Part shown: positions 1-7,055 of the stretch, piece by piece
How the letters are laid out: every line of letters starts with the position of its first letter
How positions within the stretch are numbered: position 1 is the stretch's first letter
Assembly (NCBI GenBank): GCA_002373535.1
Contig: DFKL01000132.1
Location: forward strand, 1 to 7,928
Length of the DNA: 7,928 bases
Source of the DNA: Prevotellaceae bacterium UBA3646
GTDB lineage: Bacteria; Bacteroidota; Bacteroidia; Bacteroidales; Bacteroidaceae
Direction of reading: 5' to 3'
Position numbers and translations under genes: made by a program
The notes under the pieces: generated by a model
Seen by the model: the letters and a program-made list of their open reading frames with translations, nothing else
Told to the model about the DNA's origin: nothing
Databases searched by the model: none

Positions 1-448
1 CAATGCCGTCATCCTGCACGGAGCCAAGTTGTTGTATGCATACGGAGAGGCAACCGTTCCCAAGGTGACTGTCACACTTCGCAAGAGCTATGGAGGCAGC
101 CATATCGTGATGTCCTGCAAGCAGTTGCGCGGAGATGCCAACTATGCATGGCCCAGCGCGGAGATTGCCGTTATGGGTGCAAGCGGTGCAGCCAGCGTGC
201 TGTATGCCAAGGACGTAAAGGCCATGAAGGCAGAAGGCAAGGACGAGGAGGCAAGGCAGTTCATAGACCAGAAGGTCGCCGAGTACGAAAATCTCTTCTC
301 CAACCCCTATCAGGCAGCTAAGTACGGCTATATAGACGACGTCATCGAGCCTCGCAACACACGTTTCCGCATCATCCGCGCCTTGGCCCAGTTGCAGAAC
401 AAGAGATTGACCAATCCGGCCAAGAAGCATGGTAATATCCCCCTGTAA
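1..448 (+). CDS. mmdA: Methylmalonyl-CoA decarboxylase carboxyltransferase (alpha) subunit, 3' end
   Basis: This is the C-terminal part (about 148 residues, frame opening at base 2) of a biotin-dependent acyl-CoA carboxyltransferase; the true start lies upstream of the window. The enzyme moves the carboxyl group of methylmalonyl-CoA onto biotin on the carrier protein, releasing propionyl-CoA. Visible family signatures are a GGSHIVMSCKQLRGD-type stretch, NYAWPSAEIAVMG, the glycine/alanine turn GASGA, and the family's C-terminal block NPYQAAKYGYIDDVIEP followed by RNTRFRIIRAL and a KKHGNIPL ending at TAA 446-448. That ending is the usual C-terminus of MmdA/PccB proteins, so the 3' end is intact. 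The sequence alone fits propionyl-CoA carboxylase beta equally well. The decarboxylase call comes from the following OadG-, biotin carrier- and OadB-like genes and the absence of a biotin carboxylase among them. An adjacent methylmalonyl-CoA epimerase upstream is common in Bacteroidetes but cannot be seen here. Confidence 0.93.
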   Translation, partial: NAVILHGAKLLYAYGEATVPKVTVTLRKSYGGSHIVMSCKQLRGDANYAWPSAEIAVMGASGAASVLYAKDVKAMKAEGKDEEARQFIDQKVAEYENLFSNPYQAAKYGYIDDVIEPRNTRFRIIRALAQLQNKRLTNPAKKHGNIPL

Positions 449-469
449 GAAATATAAGATTATACAGAT

Positions 470-820
470 ATGAATTTTCTGACAATTACTGCAGACACAT
501 GGATGATGGCAGGTTTCAGCATTACCGTTGTACTGGGAATCCTGATTCTGCTGGTCATCGTGCTGTATATATTCAGTGCGGTGGCATCCCTCGGTCACAT
601 CAAGCGTAGCCCCCGTGTCCTGAAGGTGAACGAGGCACCGGCACAGCCATTGGCAGCAGGCGAGCCCAGTACCACTCCTGACGAAGAGAGTCTGGCAGCG
701 GTAGCCATGGCCGTACACCTGTATCTTAGCAATCAGCATGACGACGAGAGTGGCATCCTTACCATTCCGATGCACGATCAGCTTGGAGGTTGGCACGAGG
801 TGCTGAACAAGAGACTATAA
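470..820 (+). CDS. mmdD: OadG-family small membrane subunit (gamma/delta) of Na+-pumping methylmalonyl-CoA decarboxylase
   Basis: A 116-residue protein with one strongly hydrophobic segment near the N-terminus (about residues 13-41, rich in I/L/V), then a short basic stretch (HIKRSPR), a Pro/Ala/Glu-rich linker (about 52-72) and a soluble C-terminal part. This is the plan of the OadG/MmdD subunit, which anchors the carboxyltransferase and biotin carrier to the membrane beta subunit and helps assemble the complex. The segment from about 74, AAVAMAVHLYLSN then DDESGILTI, followed by a Trp-containing tail (GGWHEVLNKRL), resembles Bacteroidetes OadG proteins, which have a conserved helix and a tryptophan-containing tail there. 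It starts 21 nt after mmdA with no Shine-Dalgarno motif but an A/T-rich leader, as is normal in this phylum. The family is poorly conserved, so the call rests on topology, size and position as much as on sequence. The symbol follows Veillonella usage (delta subunit). Confidence 0.82.
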   Translation: MNFLTITADTWMMAGFSITVVLGILILLVIVLYIFSAVASLGHIKRSPRVLKVNEAPAQPLAAGEPSTTPDEESLAAVAMAVHLYLSNQHDDESGILTIPMHDQLGGWHEVLNKRL

Positions 821-855
821 CCACACCCATTACGAGCAAAACATTTGAAACAGAG

Positions 856-1287
856 ATGAAAGAATACAAATTCAAGATTGGTGGCAAGGATTATGCCGCT
901 ACCGTCGCAGAACGCGAAGATGGTATATTGGAAGTAACCGTCGACGGCAAGATATATAACGTCGAACTGCCCGAGCACAAGAAAGCACCGGCACCTGTCG
1001 TAAAGCCGGCAGTGGCCCAGGCACCCGTCGTGGCGTCGGCACCGGTCGCAGTCAAGCAAGGCCCGGATGCATCCGGGAATGCCGTCATAGCCCCGCTTAA
1101 CGGAAAGATTACCCAGGTACTCGTCAAGGCCGGTGATACGGTTGCGGCAGGCGACACCGTATGTATGCTGGAGGCTATGAAGATGGAGAACAGCATCACG
1201 GCAGAGTTCGGAGGGACGGTCAAGGCCGTACTCGTTAACGTTGGTGATCAGGTTGATGGTGGCCAGGCTCTGGTAGAACTGGCATAA
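856..1287 (+). CDS. mmdC: Biotin carboxyl carrier protein subunit of methylmalonyl-CoA decarboxylase
   Basis: A 143-residue biotin carrier protein. An N-terminal segment (about 1-42, MKEYKFKIGGKDYAATV...) is followed by an Ala/Pro/Val-rich flexible linker (about 44-67) and a biotinyl/lipoyl-attachment domain (about 74-143). The domain carries the canonical EAMKMEN motif; the biotinylated lysine is K109, 34 residues from the C-terminus as usual. The swinging biotin carries CO2 from the carboxyltransferase to the membrane beta subunit, where decarboxylation drives Na+ export. The frame is open further upstream to a TTG at 790, but that would overlap the 3' end of the previous gene. The ATG at 856 gives the normal MKEYK/F-type N-terminus and a 35-nt gap, so it is preferred. 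A holocarboxylase synthetase (BirA), encoded elsewhere, must attach the biotin. Confidence 0.93.
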   Translation: MKEYKFKIGGKDYAATVAEREDGILEVTVDGKIYNVELPEHKKAPAPVVKPAVAQAPVVASAPVAVKQGPDASGNAVIAPLNGKITQVLVKAGDTVAAGDTVCMLEAMKMENSITAEFGGTVKAVLVNVGDQVDGGQALVELA

Positions 1288-1302
1288 TTAAATTCATAAC
1301 TC

Positions 1303-2613
1303 ATGATTATGAAAAGAAACAGATTTTTTGTCATCCTAGCATTGCTTATGGCATTCTCGCTTTCAGGCATGGCAGCAGGTTTCGACCCCGCCGAGGCTAT
1401 GGAAAAGTTCACAGGTGATATGGGAATATCCTTCTTCTTCACCGGTGACGGATGGAAGAATGCCGTGATGATAGCCGTTGGCTGCTACCTGTTGTGGCTG
1501 GCCATCAAGAAGGAATACGAACCACTCCTGCTCCTGCCTATAGCATTCGGAATGATACTCACCAATCTGCCTGGGGCAGGCATGTTCCATGGCGAACTGT
1601 GGAGCCAGTTCCTGGACGAGACCAGTGAGCATCATCACGACTATGGCTTTATTATGAGCGAGGGAGGACTGTTGGATATCCTGTACATAGGCGTCAAGGC
1701 AGGCGTATATCCATGTCTTATCTTTTTGGGCGTCGGAGCGATGACCGACTTCGGGCCGCTTATAGCCAACCCCAAGAGCCTCTTGCTGGGAGCCGCGGCT
1801 CAGATAGGAATATTCGTGACATTCCTTGTTACCCAGTGGGATTTCACTATCCCGTTCACAGACATAGTACCGTTCTCGTTTACGGCAAAGCAGGCAGCAT
1901 CCATCGGTATAATAGGCGGAGCAGACGGTCCTACGGCAATCTTCCTGACGACCAAGCTTGCACCAGAGCTGCTCGGTCCTATAGCCGTGGCGGCATATAG
2001 CTACATGGCACTGGTGCCCGTCATCCAGCCCCCCATTATGCGACTGCTTACCACCAAGAACGAACGTCAGATACGTATGGCCCAGTTGCGCACCGTCAGC
2101 AAGCAGGAAAAGATCATCTTCCCCATCATAGTTGCAATCGTCGTCAGCCTCATCCTGCCCAGTGCAGCACCCTTGATAGGCTGTCTTATGCTCGGCAACC
2201 TGATGAAGGAGAGCGGCGTCGTCGACCGCCTCAGCAAGTGCGTCCAGAACGAGCTGAACAATATCGTCGTCATCTTCCTTGGTGTTACCGTAGGTGCCAC
2301 GGCCACGGCGACCGCCTTCCTCAATATCCAGACAATCAGTATCCTGGTCGTAGGTATAGTAGCATTCGCCTTTGGCAGTGCCGGTGGAATCCTCATGGCC
2401 AAGTTGATGAATCTTTTCCTTAAGGAGAAGATCAATCCGCTGATAGGTTCGGCAGGAGTAAGCGCAGTACCGATGGCAGCACGTGTCAGCCAGGTAGAAG
2501 GCCAGAAAGCCGACCCGCGCAACTTCCTTCTTATGCACGCAATGGGACCTAATGTCGCAGGAGTCATCGGATCGGCAGTTGCAGCAGGCATTTTGCTCAG
2601 CTTCCTTGAATAA
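1303..2613 (+). CDS. mmdB: Sodium-pumping methylmalonyl-CoA (oxaloacetate-type) decarboxylase beta subunit
   Basis: A 436-residue, very hydrophobic, multi-spanning membrane protein of the OadB/MmdB/GcdB family. It decarboxylates carboxybiotin and couples this to Na+ export across the inner membrane. Diagnostic stretches include LLWLAIKKEYEPLLLLPIAFG (about 63-83), GVGAMTDFGPLIANPKSLLLG, GGADGPTAIFLTTKLAPELLG, and GSAGVSAVPMAARVSQ near the C-terminus. As I recall, Klebsiella OadB functionally important residues are D203, Y229, N373, G377, S382 and R389; here D208, Y234, N378, G382, S387 and R394 match all six with a constant offset of 5, so the Na+ and carboxybiotin machinery looks intact. The N-terminus has an additional basic-hydrophobic leader (residues 1-25, ending SGMAAG) and there is a His/Asp/Glu-rich loop (about 105-119, with HHHD). 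ATG 1303 and ATG 1309 are both possible starts; the difference is two residues. It lies 15 nt after the biotin carrier gene and is the last gene of the operon. Confidence 0.96.
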   Translation: MIMKRNRFFVILALLMAFSLSGMAAGFDPAEAMEKFTGDMGISFFFTGDGWKNAVMIAVGCYLLWLAIKKEYEPLLLLPIAFGMILTNLPGAGMFHGELWSQFLDETSEHHHDYGFIMSEGGLLDILYIGVKAGVYPCLIFLGVGAMTDFGPLIANPKSLLLGAAAQIGIFVTFLVTQWDFTIPFTDIVPFSFTAKQAASIGIIGGADGPTAIFLTTKLAPELLGPIAVAAYSYMALVPVIQPPIMRLLTTKNERQIRMAQLRTVSKQEKIIFPIIVAIVVSLILPSAAPLIGCLMLGNLMKESGVVDRLSKCVQNELNNIVVIFLGVTVGATATATAFLNIQTISILVVGIVAFAFGSAGGILMAKLMNLFLKEKINPLIGSAGVSAVPMAARVSQVEGQKADPRNFLLMHAMGPNVAGVIGSAVAAGILLSFLE

Positions 2614-2654
2614 TGGAATCTATACACACAGGACATACACCACATAACGTAGAC

Positions 2655-2683
2655 TTCTGTGCACTCAACCAGAGTGCACAGAA
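2655..2683 (+). terminator. Perfect 12-bp inverted repeat, candidate terminator or attenuator after mmdB
   Basis: Left arm 2655-2666 (TTCTGTGCACTC), five-base loop 2667-2671 (AACCA), right arm 2672-2683 (GAGTGCACAGAA), with no mismatch. It starts 42 bases after the mmdB stop and ends 52 bases before the xseA start, in the only sizeable gap of the first 4 kb. The location suits an operon-end terminator. However, the bases after the stem (CGTATACATACATT) are not a T-run, so a classic intrinsic terminator is not proven. Each arm contains the self-palindrome GTGCAC, so a protein-binding operator is a less likely alternative. I found no convincing Bacteroidetes promoter (TAnnTTTG) in the rest of the 2614-2735 gap. 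Confidence 0.55.
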
Positions 2684-2735
2684 CGTATACATACATTAGG
2701 CAAGACCGTACCGTAGCCCCCATAGACACACAGAC

Positions 2736-3941
2736 ATGACCACCCTGACCCTATACGAGCTGAACACCAAGATTCGAGGAATCCTCGAGTCAGAGGCAAG
2801 CCAGACATACTGGGTGTCAGGCGAACTGTCCGAAGGCAGGCAAGGCCCCGGCGGCCAGTATTACGGCGAGCTCGTCCAGCGAGATGACGAGTCAGACACC
2901 GTTATTGCACGCGCCCGTATAAATATATGGGCACGTACATACAATATCCTTTCGCTGCGTTTCCTGGACGAGACCGGGCAGAGACTGCACCCTGGGATAA
3001 AAGTCCTTCTCAATGTCAAGGTCACCTTCCACGAAGTCTATGGCTATGCACTTACGGTACAGGACATAGACGGCACATATACCCTTGGCGATATGGCACG
3101 AAGGCGCCGGGAGATACTGCACCGTCTGGAGCAAGACGGGATAATCAACGACAATCGCACCCTGCCACTACCGGTCCTGCTACGTCATATTGCCATAGTA
3201 TCAAGCCCCAATGCAGCAGGATATGGCGATTTCTGCAATCAGTTGCACGACAACGAATACGGCCTCGCATTTCATACCATGCTGTATCCCGCCATTATGC
3301 AGGGCCGGCAGGCACCGGACAGCATCGTCATGGCACTCGAGCAGGTCGAGGCAGACAATGCGACCCTTGCCGCACGAGGCCTTATGCCATTTGACGTCGT
3401 AGTGATCATCCGCGGCGGCGGAGCAGTTACGGACCTGTGTGACTTTGATTCATACACCCTGGCGGCATGTATAGCCCAGTACCCCATACCCGTAGTCGTC
3501 GGAATCGGACACGACCGCGACCAGACCGTGCTGGACCATGTCTCCCACACCAGCGTGAAGACCCCGACGGCGGCAGCGGCATTCATAGTCGAACACCAAG
3601 CCAATGCCCTTGCCCGTCTTCAGGAACTCGCAACCCGCATTCCGCAGGCGGCACGCACCCGCATCGAAAGCGAGAGGCAGCGTATCCATCGGATAGCATC
3701 CCTGCTACCCGTCTCTGTCGGCCGCCTGCAGGAAAGAATCAGGCACCGTCTGGATATGCTCGAACAGCGCATCATGGGAATGAATCCCGACACACTGTTA
3801 AGACGCGGATACAGTATTACCACTGCGGCAGGAAACATCCTGCACAGCATATCTCAGGTAGCGGAGGGCGACATACTCGTCACCAGGCTGGAAGACGGAG
3901 AGCTACACTCCAGGGTAATATGCCCTCACGCCAGTAAATGA
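2736..3941 (+). CDS. xseA: Exodeoxyribonuclease VII large subunit
   Basis: A 401-residue large, catalytic subunit of exonuclease VII, which with XseB degrades single-stranded DNA from either end into oligonucleotides in the cytoplasm (mismatch repair and damage processing). Residues about 3-115 form the OB-fold nucleic-acid-binding domain (LYELNTKIRGILE, YWVSGELSEG, GQYYGELV, VYGYALTVQDID). The catalytic domain follows: IAIVSSPNAAGYGDF (152-166), VVIIRGGGAVTDLCDF (222-237), VVGIGHDRDQTVLDHV (254-269) and KTPTAAAAF (275-283). These correspond to the family's RGGGS..DL..F and GHE.D.T..D motifs, with Asp in place of the common Glu after His. Residues about 285-345 are a charged, Gln/Arg-rich coiled-coil typical of XseA, and the C-terminal LLRRGYSI (354-361) and EDGELHSRV are the usual end. 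It is somewhat shorter than the E. coli protein, mainly in the coiled-coil. Its stop overlaps the xseB start. Confidence 0.95.
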   Translation: MTTLTLYELNTKIRGILESEASQTYWVSGELSEGRQGPGGQYYGELVQRDDESDTVIARARINIWARTYNILSLRFLDETGQRLHPGIKVLLNVKVTFHEVYGYALTVQDIDGTYTLGDMARRRREILHRLEQDGIINDNRTLPLPVLLRHIAIVSSPNAAGYGDFCNQLHDNEYGLAFHTMLYPAIMQGRQAPDSIVMALEQVEADNATLAARGLMPFDVVVIIRGGGAVTDLCDFDSYTLAACIAQYPIPVVVGIGHDRDQTVLDHVSHTSVKTPTAAAAFIVEHQANALARLQELATRIPQAARTRIESERQRIHRIASLLPVSVGRLQERIRHRLDMLEQRIMGMNPDTLLRRGYSITTAAGNILHSISQVAEGDILVTRLEDGELHSRVICPHASK

Positions 3942-4138
3942 CAAATATTATTACGATGAAGTACGAAGAGGCAATACACAAGTTGGAAACCATGGCGAAT
4001 GACATGGAGAACGGCGAGATGAGCATTGACCGTCTGGCAGACAGTATCACAGAGGCAAAGGAACTTATCAAGTTCTGCCGGGACCAGCTGACCCAGGTCG
4101 ACGACAAGATAGAGAAGATACTGTCAGGACAGCAATAA
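3938..4138 (+). CDS. xseB: Exodeoxyribonuclease VII small subunit
   Basis: A 66-residue small subunit of exonuclease VII, which binds in several copies to the XseA coiled-coil and is needed for activity and for restraining XseA. The core KYEEAIHKLETMANDMENGEMSID, then LADSITEAKELIKFC and a DQLTQVDDKIEKIL-type helix, matches the XseB helical hairpin and covers nearly its full length. The start ATG at 3938 overlaps the xseA stop as ATGA, implying translational coupling. An internal ATG at 3956 would give MKYEEAIHKLE, the more usual XseB N-terminus and a 60-residue protein. Both starts are plausible; I keep the overlapping one. The short gene is often missed in annotation, but the family signature here is clear. 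Confidence 0.9.
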   Translation: MTNIITMKYEEAIHKLETMANDMENGEMSIDRLADSITEAKELIKFCRDQLTQVDDKIEKILSGQQ

Positions 4139-4187
4139 GGCATGTCGGCAACCCCTAATACGAATAATAACCATAATCCTATACACT

Positions 4188-7055
4188 ATGAATCGCATCA
4201 TCACCAGTTTGCTTACGCTCATTGTCGCACACCTCGTGACAGGCATGCCCGTCTGTGCCCAGACCTTCGACCCTGACCAGTACTGTTATGTCCAGTTCGT
4301 AAACGGACAAAACGTCGTCACCGCCATGGGCGAAGGCAAGGTATGCCAGACACATCCGGTAGATCCGGCCAAAGGAGACAACCAGTTGTGGAAGATTACC
4401 GGAAACGCCACCCAGGGATACCAGTTCGTCTCACGCTCAGGCCTTAGGATGTATGCAAATTCAGTGACAAATCTTGGAACCTTCAGTGCATCGTCCTCGG
4501 CAGGCAGCAATACAAGATTCACAGTCGAGTCGGCAGGCACGTCCGGACAGTTCGTCATATACCCCAAGGGAGCCTCCAACCTGTGGATGAACCAGCTTCA
4601 GGGAATAGGCGAGGGCCACGAGGTCGGACTGTGGCAGCAAAAAGACGTAAACAGCACCGTATACATCATCACCGAGGCAGAATATCAGGAAATAGTCAAT
4701 CCCGATCCGACGACCTCCCTGATTCCACGTCCTGCCAGCATCAGCAAGGGCACCGGTACGGTCAGTGCAGCCACCCCCGTATCATACTATACAGACCCCA
4801 CATACGCAGACGAGGAATACAAGCTCGAGATATCAGACGCAGCAATAGCGATAACCACCCGTCCCACAGAGTCAGGCCAGACGCTCAACAAGGGCATCGT
4901 CAATGCCCGGCAGACATTGCGCCAGCTCAGCCTCCTTTCCACTGACGGTACGCTGCCATGCGTGGCCATCCACGACAAGCCACGATTCGCATATCGCGGA
5001 CTGATGCTCGACATCGCCCGCCATTTCTTCGACAAGCAAGCCGTCAAGCAACTGATAGACGCGATGGCCGTCTACCATTTCAATGTACTTCACTGGCACC
5101 TGACCGACGATCAGGGCTGGCGCGTCGAGATACCCGAATACCCCAGGCTCACTGAGGTCGGAGCAGTACGCGAGGCAAGTTTCTGTGTCCCCTCAAACCC
5201 CACCTTCTACGACGATACGGAATACGGTCGCGGCATGTACTATACACTCGACGACCTTAAGGAAGTAGTGGCATATGCCCTGGAACGTGGAATCGAAATC
5301 ATTCCAGAGTACGATCTGCCAGGTCACAATGTCGCAGCCATAGCCTCATACCCCGAGTTGTTCGCATGCTCAGACACACCCATGGAGGGAACCGAGTTCA
5401 AGGTCCGTGTAAACGGCGGGATTTCCAAGGACGTCCTCAACGTAGGCAAGCCCGAGGTAATAGACTTCCTTAAGTGCGTCCTTGGACATCTTGCGGAAGT
5501 GTTCCCCTCTAGATACATCCATTTGGGCGGCGACGAATGTCCTACGGCAGCCTGGGAGAAATGTCCGGAAGTACAAGCCCTTATGCAGAACGAAGGCCTC
5601 GGTAGCGTACACGATATCCAGCCATGGCTGCTCGAGCAGCTCGGCAAGTGGCTTGACGAAAAGTATGGCAAGACAGTCATCTGTTGGGACGAACTCCTTG
5701 CACACTGGCCAAGCACCAACACCATCAAGCCAGTGATAATGGCATGGAATGCCGGAAACTACACCCAGCAGGCCGCCAACCGCGGTTTCCGCAGCATATA
5801 CGTCCCATACCAGAAGCTATATCTGGATTTTATGCAGGCCCTGCCGCAAGACTGCTACTTCGACGAGCCATATTACGGAGGATGGTCCGAGACCAACGTC
5901 AATACCTTGGACGAAGTATACAATGCAAATCCCACGGACGGGACCAACGCCCCCGACATGGTCCTTGGCCCCCAAGGCAATCTCTGGACCGAAACCTGCA
6001 CCACCGTGCCGGAGATGCACCATTGCTTCTTCCCCCGCGCCCTTGCGTTGAGCGAGGTGGCATGGAGCAGCAACGACGGCAAGAACTACACCAATTTCCT
6101 TGCGCGAATGCAAAACCATGCCCGGGTCCTGGACCGTCTGGGCATAGGATACGCAAAACACCACTTCAATATCAGGACAGACGACGAGACCGAGCGTAGC
6201 CGTCTTCTCGCAGCCGTTCAGCCGGGAGAAGTCGGACACCCGTCCGCACAGGCAGTGGAAGCCCTGCGCGAAGCAGATTCCGGCAGCCTGGCAGAAGCCC
6301 TCGCAGCCTTCAAGTCAGCCGAAGTCGCATTGCCCGAGGCAGACAAGTACTACGAGATACGCTCCGCCAGCACCTACTACAAGGCACACTACGCCGGTGC
6401 CACCGTCTACAAGAACTCATCGACGGCCCGGATACACTACACACAGCAGTACGACATCGACGAGCTCTGGAAGTTCACACCCTCGTCCACCCCCGCCAAG
6501 TACTCCGTAGTCAATCTCCTTAACAAGAACCTGCGGGCATCAGGTTCGTCACTCTTCACGGTCATCAAGGCAACCGTCGCCAACAGCAAGTACGACTATG
6601 ACCCCGGAGTGTTGAATCTCATATACGGCACTATGCCCTTCTACGCCAATGCCGACGGCACCGCGGCACATGTCAAGTCCTCCGACGAGACCAGGATGAT
6701 AGGCTACCCCGGTTCGTGGCGCATAGTTGAAGTAAGGGACTTCACCCGCTACCTGCAGAAGATACTTGACCAGCTCACCACGCTCGATGACCAGGCCGTC
6801 CTGGCCTACGGAGATGCACTCGTCGAGCGAGGCTCCGTTACCCGTCACGAGTACGACCTCTACCTGCAGACACATAAGACAGGCAAGGTACCCCAGGAAC
6901 TCAAGGATCTGGCCACCGGCATTGCCGACATGCCCTCATCTGTACTCGAAGCCGTCCGTTCCGTCTACGACCTCAACGGCCGTCGCATCAATTCTACCAG
7001 GAGCACATTGCCCCACGGCATATATATAATCAACGGGAAAAAAGTAATAAGGTAA
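4188..7055 (+). CDS. Secreted beta-N-acetylhexosaminidase (GH20) with flanking lectin-like domains and C-terminal sorting-like tail
   Basis: A 955-residue exported glycosidase predicted to remove terminal beta-linked GlcNAc/GalNAc from host glycans or chitin-type oligosaccharides. Residues 1-24 are a signal peptide, probably cut before Q25 (VCA|Q); no lipobox is present. Residues about 30-162 look like a ricin-type/beta-trefoil lectin-like domain (QLW at 66-68). About 176-262 is the small GH20 N-terminal domain (SLIPRPASIS). The (beta/alpha)8 catalytic domain is about 263-655: FAYRGLMLDIARHF, HWHLTDDQGWR (302-312), IIPEYDLPGH (371-380), HLGGDE (445-450) with the catalytic Asp-Glu pair D449-E450, active-site tryptophans W500, W520 and W600 (GNLWTE), and YLD at 545-547. 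All the substrate-assisted mechanism residues I can check are present. Residues 656-720 are helical; 720-850 form a second lectin-like region (ELW 759-761); 851-912 are helical; 923-955 resemble the Bacteroidales type A sorting tail. It is much longer than a simple GH20. It lies 49 nt after xseB and 14 nt before ilvE. Confidence 0.93.
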   Translation: MNRIITSLLTLIVAHLVTGMPVCAQTFDPDQYCYVQFVNGQNVVTAMGEGKVCQTHPVDPAKGDNQLWKITGNATQGYQFVSRSGLRMYANSVTNLGTFSASSSAGSNTRFTVESAGTSGQFVIYPKGASNLWMNQLQGIGEGHEVGLWQQKDVNSTVYIITEAEYQEIVNPDPTTSLIPRPASISKGTGTVSAATPVSYYTDPTYADEEYKLEISDAAIAITTRPTESGQTLNKGIVNARQTLRQLSLLSTDGTLPCVAIHDKPRFAYRGLMLDIARHFFDKQAVKQLIDAMAVYHFNVLHWHLTDDQGWRVEIPEYPRLTEVGAVREASFCVPSNPTFYDDTEYGRGMYYTLDDLKEVVAYALERGIEIIPEYDLPGHNVAAIASYPELFACSDTPMEGTEFKVRVNGGISKDVLNVGKPEVIDFLKCVLGHLAEVFPSRYIHLGGDECPTAAWEKCPEVQALMQNEGLGSVHDIQPWLLEQLGKWLDEKYGKTVICWDELLAHWPSTNTIKPVIMAWNAGNYTQQAANRGFRSIYVPYQKLYLDFMQALPQDCYFDEPYYGGWSETNVNTLDEVYNANPTDGTNAPDMVLGPQGNLWTETCTTVPEMHHCFFPRALALSEVAWSSNDGKNYTNFLARMQNHARVLDRLGIGYAKHHFNIRTDDETERSRLLAAVQPGEVGHPSAQAVEALREADSGSLAEALAAFKSAEVALPEADKYYEIRSASTYYKAHYAGATVYKNSSTARIHYTQQYDIDELWKFTPSSTPAKYSVVNLLNKNLRASGSSLFTVIKATVANSKYDYDPGVLNLIYGTMPFYANADGTAAHVKSSDETRMIGYPGSWRIVEVRDFTRYLQKILDQLTTLDDQAVLAYGDALVERGSVTRHEYDLYLQTHKTGKVPQELKDLATGIADMPSSVLEAVRSVYDLNGRRINSTRSTLPHGIYIINGKKVIR

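Noticed and set aside
790..855. Extended N-terminus of the biotin carrier protein from a TTG at 790
   Set aside because: It would overlap the upstream gene by about 30 bases and adds 22 residues unlike the family. The ATG at 856 gives the standard start.
1363..2538. A 391-codon open frame on the minus strand, antisense to mmdB
   Set aside because: It is covered by a clear, fully conserved beta-subunit gene on the + strand. The antisense product is rich in Cys, Tyr, His and Asp with no recognisable domain, as expected for a shadow frame over G/C-biased codons.
2067..2729. A 220-codon minus-strand frame reaching into the mmdB-xseA gap
   Set aside because: Most of it is antisense to mmdB, and the product is a low-information basic/hydrophobic sequence without a known motif. 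The gap is better explained by the hairpin.
4139..4187. Possible promoter or riboswitch in the 49-nt gap before the GH20 gene
   Set aside because: The stretch is A/T-rich but has no TAnnTTTG -7 element and no stable stem I can identify. It is too short for a known riboswitch and is treated as an ordinary leader.
5684..6199. A 171-codon + strand frame inside the GH20 gene
   Set aside because: It lies in another frame over the catalytic domain, where the GH20 reading frame contains uninterrupted family motifs. The alternative product is Pro/Arg/His-rich and unrecognisable.
7020..7030. TATATATAAT resembling a -10 box upstream of ilvE
   Set aside because: It encodes the GIYIIN part of the GH20 tail and no matching -33 element is visible. 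Bacteroidetes promoters use a different -7 consensus, so it is not annotated as a promoter.
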